A stretch of 64,000 nt of DNA. Source: Excoecaria cochinchinensis. Lineage: Eukaryota > Streptophyta > Magnoliopsida > Malpighiales > Euphorbiaceae. Location of the stretch: positions 4,675,001 through 4,739,000 of the forward strand of contig CANTUQ010000119.1 of the NCBI GenBank assembly GCA_947683425.1. Direction: 5' to 3'. The translations under genes and the position numbers were made by a program. The notes below the pieces were generated by a model. That model was not told where the DNA came from and did not search any database. It saw only the letters and a list, made by a program, of their open reading frames with translations. The stretch's first letter is position 1, and each line of letters starts with the position of its first letter. This document shows, in pieces, positions 34,194 to 44,317 of this stretch.

Positions 34194-34835
34194 GAGATCG
34201 GAGTTGTTAAAGCTGTAGAGAACTTTTGGGATGAGGAGATTATGACCCAATGCAGCATCTGGGACAGAGATGAGCCCGAAGAGATTGTAACTGATAAGAT
34301 GTTAGCCACTAAGCTCAAAGGGAAGGAGAAGATAGTGGAGCCAGAGCCGAAGATTGAAGATCTCAAGATTTCACCAAATCAAGAAGCCAAAGCACAGTCA
34401 GCTGCAGCATCGGCGTCGACTGAAGTTGATAGTCATTTAGATTCTCTTTTTATGCCAGAACTCTTTGAGGACAATGTTAATGTTTCTGATTATGTTAATG
34501 AGATGAACAACTTTGCTTACTTGTGTGATGTTTCTGATGATTTCATTTCTCATGATCACGATGCATTCATTTTTTATATTAATTCAACTGGCACAACTGC
34601 ATTTAATCTCGGAACTTTGGAAAATCCAAAGGAAATTTTGCTAGCATCAGACATAACTCCTGAAGAGAGAATAAAATTTGAGAGAATATTAAAAAAATAT
34701 GAAAAAGTCTTTGCCTGGACCTATGAGGATATGCCGGGAATAGATCGAGATGTTGCCGAACATGCCATCCCAACTTACCCAGAGTTTAAACCAGTCAAGC
34801 AAAAGCTTCGGAGGCTTAGGCCAGAATGGGCATAG
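34194..34835 (+). CDS. E2 linker and region leading into RT
   Basis: Same frame; the first ATG is 34242. Asp/Glu-rich spacer, then FNLGTLENPKEILLASDITP and FAWTYEDMPGID, a block that precedes RT in Ty3/gypsy elements. TAG at 34833-34835 separates it from the RT frame by one codon change. E1 keeps a decayed version at 12889-13090. Confidence 0.75.
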   Translation, partial: EIGVVKAVENFWDEEIMTQCSIWDRDEPEEIVTDKMLATKLKGKEKIVEPEPKIEDLKISPNQEAKAQSAAASASTEVDSHLDSLFMPELFEDNVNVSDYVNEMNNFAYLCDVSDDFISHDHDAFIFYINSTGTTAFNLGTLENPKEILLASDITPEERIKFERILKKYEKVFAWTYEDMPGIDRDVAEHAIPTYPEFKPVKQKLRRLRPEWA

Positions 34836-34838
34836 AAA

Positions 34839-37800
34839 GTGAAAGAGGAGATCCATAAGCAGATTGAGGCTAAGTTCCTGATAGAGGTTCAATACCCAAC
34901 ATGGTTAGCTAATGTGGTTCCTGTAGCTAAGAAAGACGGTAAGGTTCGAGTATGCGTCGACTATCGAGACCTGAACAAAGCTTGCCCTAAAGATGATTTC
35001 CCACTGGCTCATATTGATGTGCTAGTAGATAGTGCTGCTGCTTGTATGATGTATAGCTTTGTGGATGGGTACGCAGGGTACAATCAAATCCTTAACAAGA
35101 TAGTGGACCGGATCAAGACAGCCTTTATCACCGAGTGGGGGACATATGCCTACCGGGTTATGCCTTTTGGGTTGAAGAATGCAGGAGCAACCTACCAGAG
35201 GATGGCGACCAAGGTTCTCAATGACTTAATCCACAAAGAAGTGGAGGTGTACGTCGATGACATGATGATTAAGTCGGCTACCAGAGAAGGTCATTTTGAG
35301 GCTTTAGAAAAGTTCTTTCAAAGAATTAGCAAGTATGATTTGCGCCTCAATCCCAAAAAGTGCATTTTTGGAGTTACATCAGGAAAGTTGTTAGGACATG
35401 TAGTAAGCCAGAGGGGAATCGAGGTAGATCCCGATAAAGTCAAAGCCATAAGAGAGATGCCAGTGCCCCAGAAGGAGAAGGACGTCAGAAGTTTCCTAGG
35501 AAAGCTTCAGTACATCAGCCGATTTATTGCCAAGCTAGCTTCAGTATGTGAGCCTATTTTCAAGCTTTTTAGGAAGAATCAGCCGGTGATATGGAACAAT
35601 GACTGTCAATTGGCCTTTGACACCATTAAGGAGTATTTGTTAAATCCTCCGGTGTTAAGACCACCACGCCATGCCAAACCACTAATCCTGTACCTAGCTG
35701 TGGAAGATAACTCAGTGGGTGCTATGATGTCTCAGGAAGATGATTTTGGTGTAGAGTTTGACGTTTACTATCTTAGCAAGAAATTCCTGCCTTACGAAGC
35801 CAAATATGTAGAGGTGGAAAAGATTTGTTTAGCAGTTATCTGGGCTTCTAAGAAGTTGCGACACTACTTTCATTCCTTCAAGGTACAAACGGTTGCCAAA
35901 CATAATCCGCTCAGATACCTCCAAGAAGCACCCTCTCTACTAGGGAAGATGGGAAGACGGTTAATGCTATTGCAGGAATTTGACATTGAGTACATAACCA
36001 GGAAAACCATTAAGGGAAGAGCCGTAGCGGAGTTCTTAGCCGAGCATCCTATTGAGGGAAATCAGTTTGAATACAACTTCCCAGATGAAGATGTCACGAC
36101 CATAGCAGTACAAGGGTGGCAATTATTCTTTGATGGAGTAGTCAATAATAAGGGAGCAGGCGTAGGAGTTATTCTTACGACCCCAGATGGTGAAAGGCTA
36201 CCATTGGCTAAGAAGTTGAGGTATAAGGCTACCAATAATGAAGCAGAATATGAAGCTTGCATCTTTGGATTGGAAGCATTACTTGCTTTGGGGGCAAAGA
36301 CCGCAGAAGTATTCGGAGATTCTTCCTTGGTAATTCATCAGATCAGAAGGGAGTGGTCAGTCAAGGAAGAAAGGCTGCTGCCTTATGTAAAGCACTTGAG
36401 AACGTTGAGCAGCCAGTTTGAGATTTGCACTTTTCACTTCATCCCCAGAGACGAAAATCAGTTAGCTGATGCTCTAGCAACATTAGTGTCTATGTGGGAT
36501 AACCCAACAGGAGTTGCAATGAAACTCGTGCTGATTTATTGTTCGGAAAGACCTTGCTTTGAAGCTGAACAGGTGATGGACATTGAGGCCAATGATGGAA
36601 ATCCATGGTATTATGACATTCAGAATTATTTAGAGAGATCAGTCTTTCCAGAGGAAGCCAATGAGAAGGACCAAAGAATGATCAGGAAGCTATCCACTCA
36701 ATTCATCAGTGTTAATGGCACTTTGTACAAAAGGCAAGCTGATGGTATCCAGTTAAGATGTCTGGCAGAGAAAGAAGCTAAAAGAGTTATGGAAGAGGTT
36801 CATGCCGGGGTTTGTGGAGCTCACATGAATGGCTCAGCCTTAGCAAAGAAGATCATGCGCCAAGGGTTTTATTGGCTCACAATGGATACAGATTGTTCAA
36901 AATTTGTGAAGCAATGCCAGTTATGCCAACAGTACGCGAATTTGAGGCATGTGCCAGTTTCAGAGTTACATAACTTAACATCTCCATGGCCATTTGCAGC
37001 GTGGGGAATAGACATCATAGGCGAAATCCATCCTACGGCTTCTAATGGGCATAGATTCATCATAGTTGCCATTGACTACTTCACTAAGTGGGTTGAGGCT
37101 GAATCTTTCAAGAAGGTTGATGCAAGGGATATGGCTAAATTCATCGAACGGAATCTGATATGCAGATATGGTCTCCCACATCACATTGTGTCTGATAATG
37201 GGGTGCAATTCCTGGCAGAGACTAAACAGATGCTCCAAAAATATGGGATCCAACATCATAAGTCTTCTCCTTACCGTCCTCAAGCAAACGGTGCAGTTGA
37301 AGCGGCGAATAAGAATGTGAAGAGAATTTTGGCCAAGATGGTTCAGAACTACAAGGATTGGGCAGAAAAGTTACCCTTCGCACTTTGGGGATATAGAACA
37401 ACAGTCAGAACCTCTACAGGGGCAACGCCATTCTCTCTGGTATATGGAACTGAAGCAGTCCTGCCGGTTGAAATTGAGCTGAAATCATTGAGGGTAGTCA
37501 TGGAAGCTGAGATTCCTGAAGCAGAATGGGCACAACAACATTTGTCACACCTAAATCTGTTGGATGAAAACAGGTTACGAGCCTATTACCACAACCAAGT
37601 TTATCAAAAGAGGCTGGCTCGGTCGTTTGGCAAGAAAGTACGAAAGCACCCGTTGAAGGAGGGGGACTTGGTCTTTAAGATGATGAGGCCGGGAGTTCCA
37701 GACATACGAGGCAAATTCAGACCAACCTGGGAAGGTCCATTCATTTTGAAAAAGTTGCTAACAAAAGGAGCAGTAATTTTAGCAGACAGCGATGGGAATG

Positions 37801-37850
37801 AGTTCAAGGACCCGGTCAATGTCGATAGACTTAAAAGGATCCATGGCTAA
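34839..37850 (+). CDS. E2 Pol: RT, RNase H, archaeal-type RNase H and integrase
   Basis: 1003 codons, copying the element's RNA and inserting the DNA. RT lies at about residues 20-270, with VCVDYRDLNKACPKDDFPL and active site YVDD at 138-141. Conventional RNase H (about 285-370) looks degenerate: LAVEDNSVGA in place of the usual DAS-type motif. A second, archaeal-type RNase H is at about 424-555 (WQLFFDGVVNNKGAG, NNEAEYEA, FGDSSLV, DENQLADAL). Integrase has an HHCC zinc-binding part (about 655-700) and the D725, D786, E821 triad with D35E spacing. The carboxy end has PTWEGPFILKK and no chromodomain. It looks intact within this frame. Confidence 0.93.
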   Translation: MKEEIHKQIEAKFLIEVQYPTWLANVVPVAKKDGKVRVCVDYRDLNKACPKDDFPLAHIDVLVDSAAACMMYSFVDGYAGYNQILNKIVDRIKTAFITEWGTYAYRVMPFGLKNAGATYQRMATKVLNDLIHKEVEVYVDDMMIKSATREGHFEALEKFFQRISKYDLRLNPKKCIFGVTSGKLLGHVVSQRGIEVDPDKVKAIREMPVPQKEKDVRSFLGKLQYISRFIAKLASVCEPIFKLFRKNQPVIWNNDCQLAFDTIKEYLLNPPVLRPPRHAKPLILYLAVEDNSVGAMMSQEDDFGVEFDVYYLSKKFLPYEAKYVEVEKICLAVIWASKKLRHYFHSFKVQTVAKHNPLRYLQEAPSLLGKMGRRLMLLQEFDIEYITRKTIKGRAVAEFLAEHPIEGNQFEYNFPDEDVTTIAVQGWQLFFDGVVNNKGAGVGVILTTPDGERLPLAKKLRYKATNNEAEYEACIFGLEALLALGAKTAEVFGDSSLVIHQIRREWSVKEERLLPYVKHLRTLSSQFEICTFHFIPRDENQLADALATLVSMWDNPTGVAMKLVLIYCSERPCFEAEQVMDIEANDGNPWYYDIQNYLERSVFPEEANEKDQRMIRKLSTQFISVNGTLYKRQADGIQLRCLAEKEAKRVMEEVHAGVCGAHMNGSALAKKIMRQGFYWLTMDTDCSKFVKQCQLCQQYANLRHVPVSELHNLTSPWPFAAWGIDIIGEIHPTASNGHRFIIVAIDYFTKWVEAESFKKVDARDMAKFIERNLICRYGLPHHIVSDNGVQFLAETKQMLQKYGIQHHKSSPYRPQANGAVEAANKNVKRILAKMVQNYKDWAEKLPFALWGYRTTVRTSTGATPFSLVYGTEAVLPVEIELKSLRVVMEAEIPEAEWAQQHLSHLNLLDENRLRAYYHNQVYQKRLARSFGKKVRKHPLKEGDLVFKMMRPGVPDIRGKFRPTWEGPFILKKLLTKGAVILADSDGNEFKDPVNVDRLKRIHG

Positions 37851-38298
37851 AGATAAAAAATAAAAAGAAGAGAATAAATGCCCCGCGGGTCAAAAACCGA
37901 AAAGAGGTGGCCTTGCTAAAATTGGGCGCCCTGCCAGGGTGAAAACCGAAAAAAGGCATCCTGGGCAAAAATTAAGGGCCAAGAGAAAATGTTCAATCGA
38001 GAAAACCCGAGAGGGCCGATTGATAACAGGAGTTTGAGGCTGACAAAATCCACTCCGAGATTAGGTGTAGTCATATGCTTTTGAATTCTTGTCAAATGAA
38101 AATCATGTATGATGAAATCATATAGAAATGTACACAATTTCGCAATGAATAAAAGAATATATTTTCATTGTTCTTTCAGTTCTGTCTTAAAAAAAAAGAA
38201 ATATACCAATTGTTCATCTAATGATTATTGCTCAGTCCCTTCATTGGATATGTGTTTTTTTGCTCTTAACAGAAGCTTTGGCGATAACTTTCTCTAAA

Positions 38299-38350
<52 letters not shown>

Positions 38351-38894
38351 TAAAATAAACAAAAGCCGCTGGATTGGGTTGGGTCCATTCCAGGCAAAAA
38401 TTAGGCAAAGGGTTGTGTGAAAATCCCCTAAGGGACGCATTTCCCGCAAAGAAAAGCTAGTGTGAAAATCCACAAGGGACGCACTACCTTTGAAACAATG
38501 ACGTTCAATGCCTGGAGCAATAGGGCGACGTTATTTCGGATGATCTTCTTTCAATCATATAACATACAACACAGAACATGAAACAGAATCCCGGGTAAGT
38601 GATCATTGACCAGGGGGCAAAGGATGTACACCGGACGTCTCTTTCAGAAAACTTGTCGACGATCCTCAGGATTCAGGGGGCATTGTAGAGCAAACAAGCT
38701 ACAACCTCAGCAAACCTTGGACCACCTAGGGCACAATCTATACAATTTTGCAAGCATTTGCATTCCATATCATGCACACTTGATTTCTTGTATATTCCTA
38801 TGCATACAATCTTGCAGGAGAAATCGGCGGGCAACACCAACAAAAGCCGAGTGACGACACCAGTCCAAGCATCTAAAGGAGCACAGCTCAAACA
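37851..38894 (+). other. E2 3' untranslated region
   Basis: No gene. Modules shared with E1: CGAAAAGAGGTGGCCTTGC at 37898-37916 and two GTGTGAAAATCC...AAGGGACGCA segments at 38415-38490. A (AAT)n run is at 38299-38347. A pyrimidine-rich CTTGCAG/GA near 38811-38820 is splice-acceptor-like. Confidence 0.6.
38299..38347. repeat. (AAT)n microsatellite
   Basis: About 16 AAT triplets in the E2 3' region. Confidence 0.9.
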
Positions 38895-39120
38895 TTCACA
38901 GAGGTTAGCACGATGGCGGCACTACTCACAAGAGGTTAGCACGACCACGGCACTACCCACAAGAGGTTGGCATGACCACGGCACTACCAATTCACAGCGG
39001 TTAGCACGATGGCGGCACTACCCACAAGCGATTAGCACGACCACGGCACTACCAATTCACAGCAGTTAGCACGATGGCGGCACTACCCACAAGAGGTTAG
39101 CACGACCACGGCATTACCAG
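38895..39120 (+). repeat. Tandem array of about 31-33 bp subunits in the E2 3' region
   Basis: About seven subunits of GGTTAGCACGACCACGGCAC or GGTTAGCACGATGGCGGCAC with TACCCACAAGA or TACCAATTCACAGC ends. The two types alternate, giving a higher-order unit of about 65 bp. It lies in the same place as the arrays in E1 but has a different sequence. Confidence 0.85.
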
Positions 39121-39248
39121 CTACAACCAAAACACGGCAACAATAATCATCATAACTCCATCCAGCAGGAAGATCGCCGCTTCAGGTACACGTTTCTTTC
39201 CTTTTCCTGAATTTTGGCTCACCTAGGCACCCATGCACTAGCCTCCCC

Positions 39249-39263
39249 AAAATTGGGGGCAAC
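39249..39263 (+). promoter_or_regulatory. E2 polypurine tract
   Basis: AAAATTGGGGGCAAC directly before the 3' LTR, identical to E1. Confidence 0.8.
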
Positions 39264-39562
39264 TGTAGACACCGGGTCCCGAGTAGCCTTGATCAGGATT
39301 ACCCGATGATGAAATTTAGCTATGCCGGCTTATAGGCAGAAAGATTGGAGCTCAAAAGTGATTTTCCTTGTCTTTTTGGTGAGTAAAAAGTGTATTTTAA
39401 AAATATTTTAAAAATATTTTTTAAAATTATTTTTGAGAACAAAAAGTGTGTTTTAGGTTGAGGGTATTTTATATAAAATTTAAAAAAAAAAAAAAATTAA
39501 CGAAGGAAGGGCGACGGCCAAGGCCGTCGCCAATGTACGTGCGCGGAGCGCGCGCTTCGCGC

Positions 39563-39622
39563 GACCGACGCCCAGGGCGTCGGTCGTTCTGCGCAAGCGA
39601 CGCCTTGGGCGTCGCTCGCTCC
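39563..39622. repeat. Two extra GC-rich hairpins in the E2 3' LTR
   Basis: CGACCGACGCCCAGGGCGTCGGTCG is a nearly perfect stem, followed by AGCGACGCCTTGGGCGTCGCT, another. Neither is in the 5' LTR, whose corresponding stretch has GCGCGGAGCGCGCGCGCTCC. Confidence 0.85.
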
Positions 39623-40540
39623 GCGCACAACGCACGCACTCCGCGCGGAAATGCGCGGAGTGGCGCCGTTTCTCGACGTGGGGCGCCGATTTTGCCCCCA
39701 TTTCGCCCATTTTCAGCTCCCACTCATTTTTTAACGGTTTTTGGACGGTTTTGGGTGGTTTTTGGGTAGTTTTTGAGGGTTAAAACACTAGAAAAATTGG
39801 AGAAACAAGGGGGGACGAATGTAGAACATTTGGAGAGCAAAAAACTGATTTTTTGGGTTTTTACTTAGAGAGAAAAAAATCAATCTTTACATACTAGTTT
39901 TTAGAGTTTTTCTTCAAGTTTCCAAGCTATTTTCCAAGCATTTTCACAAGGAAGAGACAAGGAATTCAAGACTTCTACCTTCAATTCTTCAAAACTGAAT
40001 TTGAGGGTAATTATTCTTGGTTTTACTCATTAATTCTCTTGTTAATTTCATTTATTTTTGCTTCCAATTAACACATTAAACATGTAAATTCTCTTAGTCT
40101 CCATATTCTTCTTCTTATTTTTATCTTTAACAAGTAAATTCTTTTAAATTTTATTATATTATTTTCATGTCAAATTATTTTTTGTCCATGTTGTAACACC
40201 CCGTCATCCCCGTTGGAAGGATACCGGAGTGCCACGCGGGCAAACACATATAATCAAATCCATATACACATGTATAAACAAAAACCAAATGAAATATAAA
40301 GAAACTTTTAATCATTTAATAGTAAAACCTTTTTACATGTAACATATATCAATATCGTTTTACAAAAAGAGGCTCGTAAGCAAATACATATACAAAAATA
40401 ATATTTGTTCCTTTACAAAAGATTTACTTTGCTATATACAAGCCATATACAAAAATTACAGCGGAAGACTTCAAATAACTTCATTCAAAAAGACTCCTAG
40501 TGGCCGACCTGCAGATATCCGACTCCAAATCCAAACTCGC

Positions 40541-40586
40541 CACCTGCACGGGAAAAGAGCCCGTGCTAAGCGATAACGCTTAGTGG
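40541..40586 (-). promoter_or_regulatory. Conserved twin hairpin in the E3 left LTR
   Basis: CACGG-gaaaagag-CCCGTG and CTAAGC-gataac-GCTTAG, as in S3; repeated in the other LTR at 44668-44712. On the sense (minus) strand it reads GCTTAG, CACGGG, TTTTC, CCGTGCAG/GTGG. Confidence 0.65.
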
Positions 40587-41507
40587 GGAGGAACAAAACA
40601 AACGCACAGTATGCATATATATAATATTTATACAATAATAATTTAATGATTCAAAAGCGAAGGTATCAAAATTACATGTAAACATATCTCCAAATTCTTT
40701 ACTTGACATGCATAAATAAATATACAATACCAGCAATTAAGTATACAATTCGTAGTTCTCATCATTCTAAGTATATAGATTCAAGGTGCATAAAATAAAG
40801 TTATGCAAGAACTCATATACATCATATACTTATAATCATGTCAATAATGCATTTCAACATATGCAACACATTTAAACATATAGCCTGATTAGTCTAAAAT
40901 ACTCTCTAGAAGTGGATGTGGTCAATTGGATACTGATAGGACACAGTATCCCAAGCATATAGAGATATGAGTCTCAAACATGTACTTTTCATATAGAGAC
41001 CGAAGTCTCGCATTTAAATCCATATAGACCCATACAGGATCGAAACAAGGATCCAAACGGACCCAAGTATAACGTTTTATCATATAGCAGCTGCACACAC
41101 ACAGACCTAAGTAAGCGCTTACTTATCCACTACTAAGACTATTCAGGCTTAAAACTCAACTCATAATTCAAGCACCAATATCAATATTAAACACAACTAA
41201 ATGCAAATACATATTTCACGTGTACATGTGTCTAGATCAAAATCAGAAATATTTAAATATATCCAATATCAATTATTAAAGGCAGGAGTACAAATAATTC
41301 ACATTGAAATAATTATTGTTCATGTAAATTATAAATTAGTAAATCATGTACAGTAATTATTAATCATGTATAGCAATCTCATAATTAAACATTTATTAAC
41401 CACAAATCAGATTTTAAAAACTAATTATTTGTCATATAGTGTAAAAACCCTTGAAAACAGAAGTTAAACTTTGTTTTTAAGAAAACAGGGCAGCAGGGGA
41501 AGGCTGG

Positions 41508-41793
41508 TCACGAGTCACCCAGGCAGTGGTGTCTCGTGACGCAGCTTCACGCGAGCGCCAGGCAGAAGAGCAGGCGGTCACGGCGTGACCACCAGTCACG
41601 TCTCGTGACGCCTGAGAGGGGAAGGAGAAGAATCACGAGAACACGCAGGGGAGCAGGCGAGGTCACGAGGCGTGATGCTCCATCACGTCGCGACTTCCCA
41701 AAGGGAGAAAGGTCACGGCGTGATGCTTCATCACGCCACGTGACTTCCCAAAGGAGGGAGGTCACGGCGTGATGCCCCATCACGTCACGTGAT
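41508..41793. repeat. GTCACG hairpin cluster, E3 left LTR
   Basis: Several inverted motifs, the clearest being GGTCACGGCGTGATGCTTCA then TCACGCCACGTGAC at 41711-41744. The identical cluster, with two or three base changes, is at 45634-45919. Short ORFs here (for example 41536-41772) are translated repeat. Confidence 0.8.
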
Positions 41794-42876
41794 CTTCCTC
41801 TCACAGACTTCTTCTCCAAGCTTATTTCCAAAAATTCCAGAAAACGTGAAAAACCAGAAAATCCAGAAAACAGAGTACTTCTAAAATTTAAAACTCCACT
41901 TTATCTAAAACCATTTTTCATGCAATCATGATTCAAATACTTACCTTCAAGTCTCCAGAGCACATTCACAGCAATTATAACACAAATAGCACATTTTTAC
42001 AATTAAAACAGAGGCAATGTCAGAACATTAACTTTCCAGGAAATCCATATTCAATCTCATACATATTCAACTCATTGCATGTTCATATCATTCTTTTTCC
42101 ACTGAAATTATATAAACAACAATACATAACTCTAGCATTTCATATACAAACACACACATAAACACATTAATAGCAAAACTGGAAACAGGATCCAAAATGG
42201 GAAAAACAGACGCTCCTAAACCTGAAAGAAGTCCGAAAACGCCCACTGTACTTTTCTTCAATCCACCACTTTCTCTTTTCCCTTATCCTTCCTTCTGTCT
42301 TCTATAGCTTGCATGAACCAACAAATAAACCGAAATACTATTAACCCAAGAAACCACTATATAACTCTGAATAATCTCAGAAAAAGATGAAGAACGAGAA
42401 CCCAAATATAAGACCAGCAACTACTTACCCTGTAATTCCTTCAGTGCTCAAAACCCTAACTCTTAACAGATGAATACACATGCAAGTAGGAAAGAACAGC
42501 AAATGGAGAAAAGCACATAATGTGGTTTACGTGAGAGAGAAAACAAGAAGAGAGAAAACTTTCAGTCTTTGTTATCCAGCCAGCTAAATTTTTCTCAATC
42601 TTCTCTTTTCCCTCACCACGTACACACACACTCTGCTTCCACATGGCACACATGCACGGTTCACAAACCCACTTAATCCTCTTTTACAATATGATCCAAA
42701 CAATATTACTAATAAGTCCTTGACAATTACCTTTTTCTGACCAAACTAAAATCTGCCATTTAAATCTTTTATTTCCTTGCAAAATAATCCTTTTTCACTT
42801 ATAAATTACTCAATTGTCCTTAAATATCCATTTAAAAATTGCCAATTTCCGATTAGGCCACTTATGGGGTGTGACA

Positions 42877-42890
42877 ACTCTCTCCTCCTT
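42877..42890 (-). promoter_or_regulatory. E3 polypurine tract
   Basis: On the minus strand AAGGAGGAGAGAGT abuts the 3' LTR. Confidence 0.8.
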
Positions 42891-44202
42891 AAGAAAATTT
42901 CGTCCTTGAAATTTCCTTGCTTATCCAAACACATCTCAAATACCAAAACCAAACGAAACAAAACTTAACATATAAACACTTACCCGAAGGTCCGGCAGCA
43001 CCCGTTACATTCTCAGCAGTCATAGCATATGCCCGATGCCTAGTATGATCCTCCGTAGCACCGGGTCGTTGCACCGTCTCAGATGGTGCTCTCGGATGTC
43101 TACTTCCTTCACGATTGCTTTGGATGACATTGGATCTTTTACTTTCTTGCTGGTTCTGGTCCACTTGTCGATCAGGGCAAAATGCAAACCGATGTTCCAT
43201 ACTTCCACACTTGAAACAGGCGCCGGTAATCTTACGACACGTACCCCAATGGTACCTATGACAATGCTCACACTTCGGTGCTCGGTTTCCCTTGCTAGCA
43301 TGCGGTGCCACACTACCTACTTCTGAAGGCACCTGAACAGACCCTCTATTTCCTTGCTCAACTGGAGCACCCTTAGACTTCTTAGTACTCACAATTCCCC
43401 CTTCTGGTGCTCTCCTCTTCTGTGCCATCTTCTGTTTAATCTCCTCAGATTCCTCTAACTTCATTGCTGCAGCCACAAGCTGATAATATCCCACTGGTTG
43501 CAAGACTACCATTGCAGACATAGGACCTCGGTACACCTCACGAAGTCCCTCAAGAAAGTGTCTACATCTGAACTCACCAGTCAACGACTGCTCGGGCACA
43601 TACTTACTCAGCCTATTGAACTCCTTGTCATACTCACTAGCAGTCATTCCCCGCTGCTTCAAACTAATGAACTCTCTCCACTTAGCTTCTTGGTATGCCT
43701 TCGTTATATACTTTTGCTCAAATTCTTGCTTGAAATACTCCCATGTCAACTCAGCTGGTCGCTGAGGATTCCTCATCACAAGCTCCCACCAATCATATGC
43801 TGATCCCTGAAGCAACGAAACTGCACATGAAGCTCTCTGATCCGCGGGACATCTAATCTCTTGCAGAATTCTACCTACTCTCTTGAGCCAAAACTCAGCC
43901 ACATCAGATTCATCTAAGGCAGTCCCATGAAAATCCTCTGCTCCTCTTTTTCTTAACAATTCAATTGGTGCCTTAGGAGCAGTCAACCTATCAACCACTT
44001 GCAACAAACCTTGCACTAATGCTGGATCAAAACCAGCTCCTCTATTTGCACCCACAGCTGGTGCTGGTTCCTGTGCAGGCCTATCTTGTCTCACTGGATC
44101 ACCTCCTCTGATCGGACTATCTCTACGACCCATATAGACACTGTCCATTGTGTCGCCCATATACTCACTTGGATCCGACTCCATACAAACACTACAAAAC
44201 AC
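42889..44202 (-). CDS. E3 Gag, chromovirus type
   Basis: 437 residues and intact, coding for the capsid/nucleocapsid protein. The retrotransposon gag domain spans about residues 80-235, with ADQRASCAVSLLQGSAYDWW, KYITKAYQEAKWREF and MTASEYDKEFNRLS. Two Cys/His motifs follow: CEHCHRYHWGTC near residue 310 and the zinc knuckle CFKCGSMEHRFAFC near residue 330. The sequence style is that of Tekay/Del-like chromoviruses. The start is ATG 44202, about 100 bases after the primer site. The stop lies at the polypurine tract, so no space is left for pol. The last 35 residues, after GPSGK, look like read-through into the end of the internal region. Confidence 0.9.
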   Translation of the reverse strand: MFCSVCMESDPSEYMGDTMDSVYMGRRDSPIRGGDPVRQDRPAQEPAPAVGANRGAGFDPALVQGLLQVVDRLTAPKAPIELLRKRGAEDFHGTALDESDVAEFWLKRVGRILQEIRCPADQRASCAVSLLQGSAYDWWELVMRNPQRPAELTWEYFKQEFEQKYITKAYQEAKWREFISLKQRGMTASEYDKEFNRLSKYVPEQSLTGEFRCRHFLEGLREVYRGPMSAMVVLQPVGYYQLVAAAMKLEESEEIKQKMAQKRRAPEGGIVSTKKSKGAPVEQGNRGSVQVPSEVGSVAPHASKGNRAPKCEHCHRYHWGTCRKITGACFKCGSMEHRFAFCPDRQVDQNQQESKRSNVIQSNREGSRHPRAPSETVQRPGATEDHTRHRAYAMTAENVTGAAGPSGKCLYVKFCFVWFWYLRCVWISKEISRTKFS

Positions 44203-44302
44203 AAGACATCTGCATTAGGCCACTATACAAAACTGACTCTCACGCATAGACTCAACTCTATACTCAAACAATCACAACATAACCCAGAACCACCAAACCT
44301 GG

Positions 44303-44314
44303 GCTCTGATACCA
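44303..44314 (-). promoter_or_regulatory. E3 primer binding site (tRNA-iMet)
   Basis: On the minus strand TGGTATCAGAGC, three bases inside the 5' LTR; the standard plant initiator-Met primer site. Confidence 0.92.
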
Positions 44315-44317
44315 AGC

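Larger units (their letters stand above)
40192..42876 (-). repeat. E3 3' LTR (left on the + strand)
   Basis: 2685 bp, TGTAACACC to GGTGTGACA on the + strand. It contains a twin hairpin (40541-40586) and the GTCACGGCGTGA hairpin cluster (41508-41793). Confidence 0.93.

Noticed and set aside
41536..41831. Overlapping Arg-rich ORFs, repeated at 45662-45945
   Set aside because: Translated hairpin cluster of the E3 LTRs.
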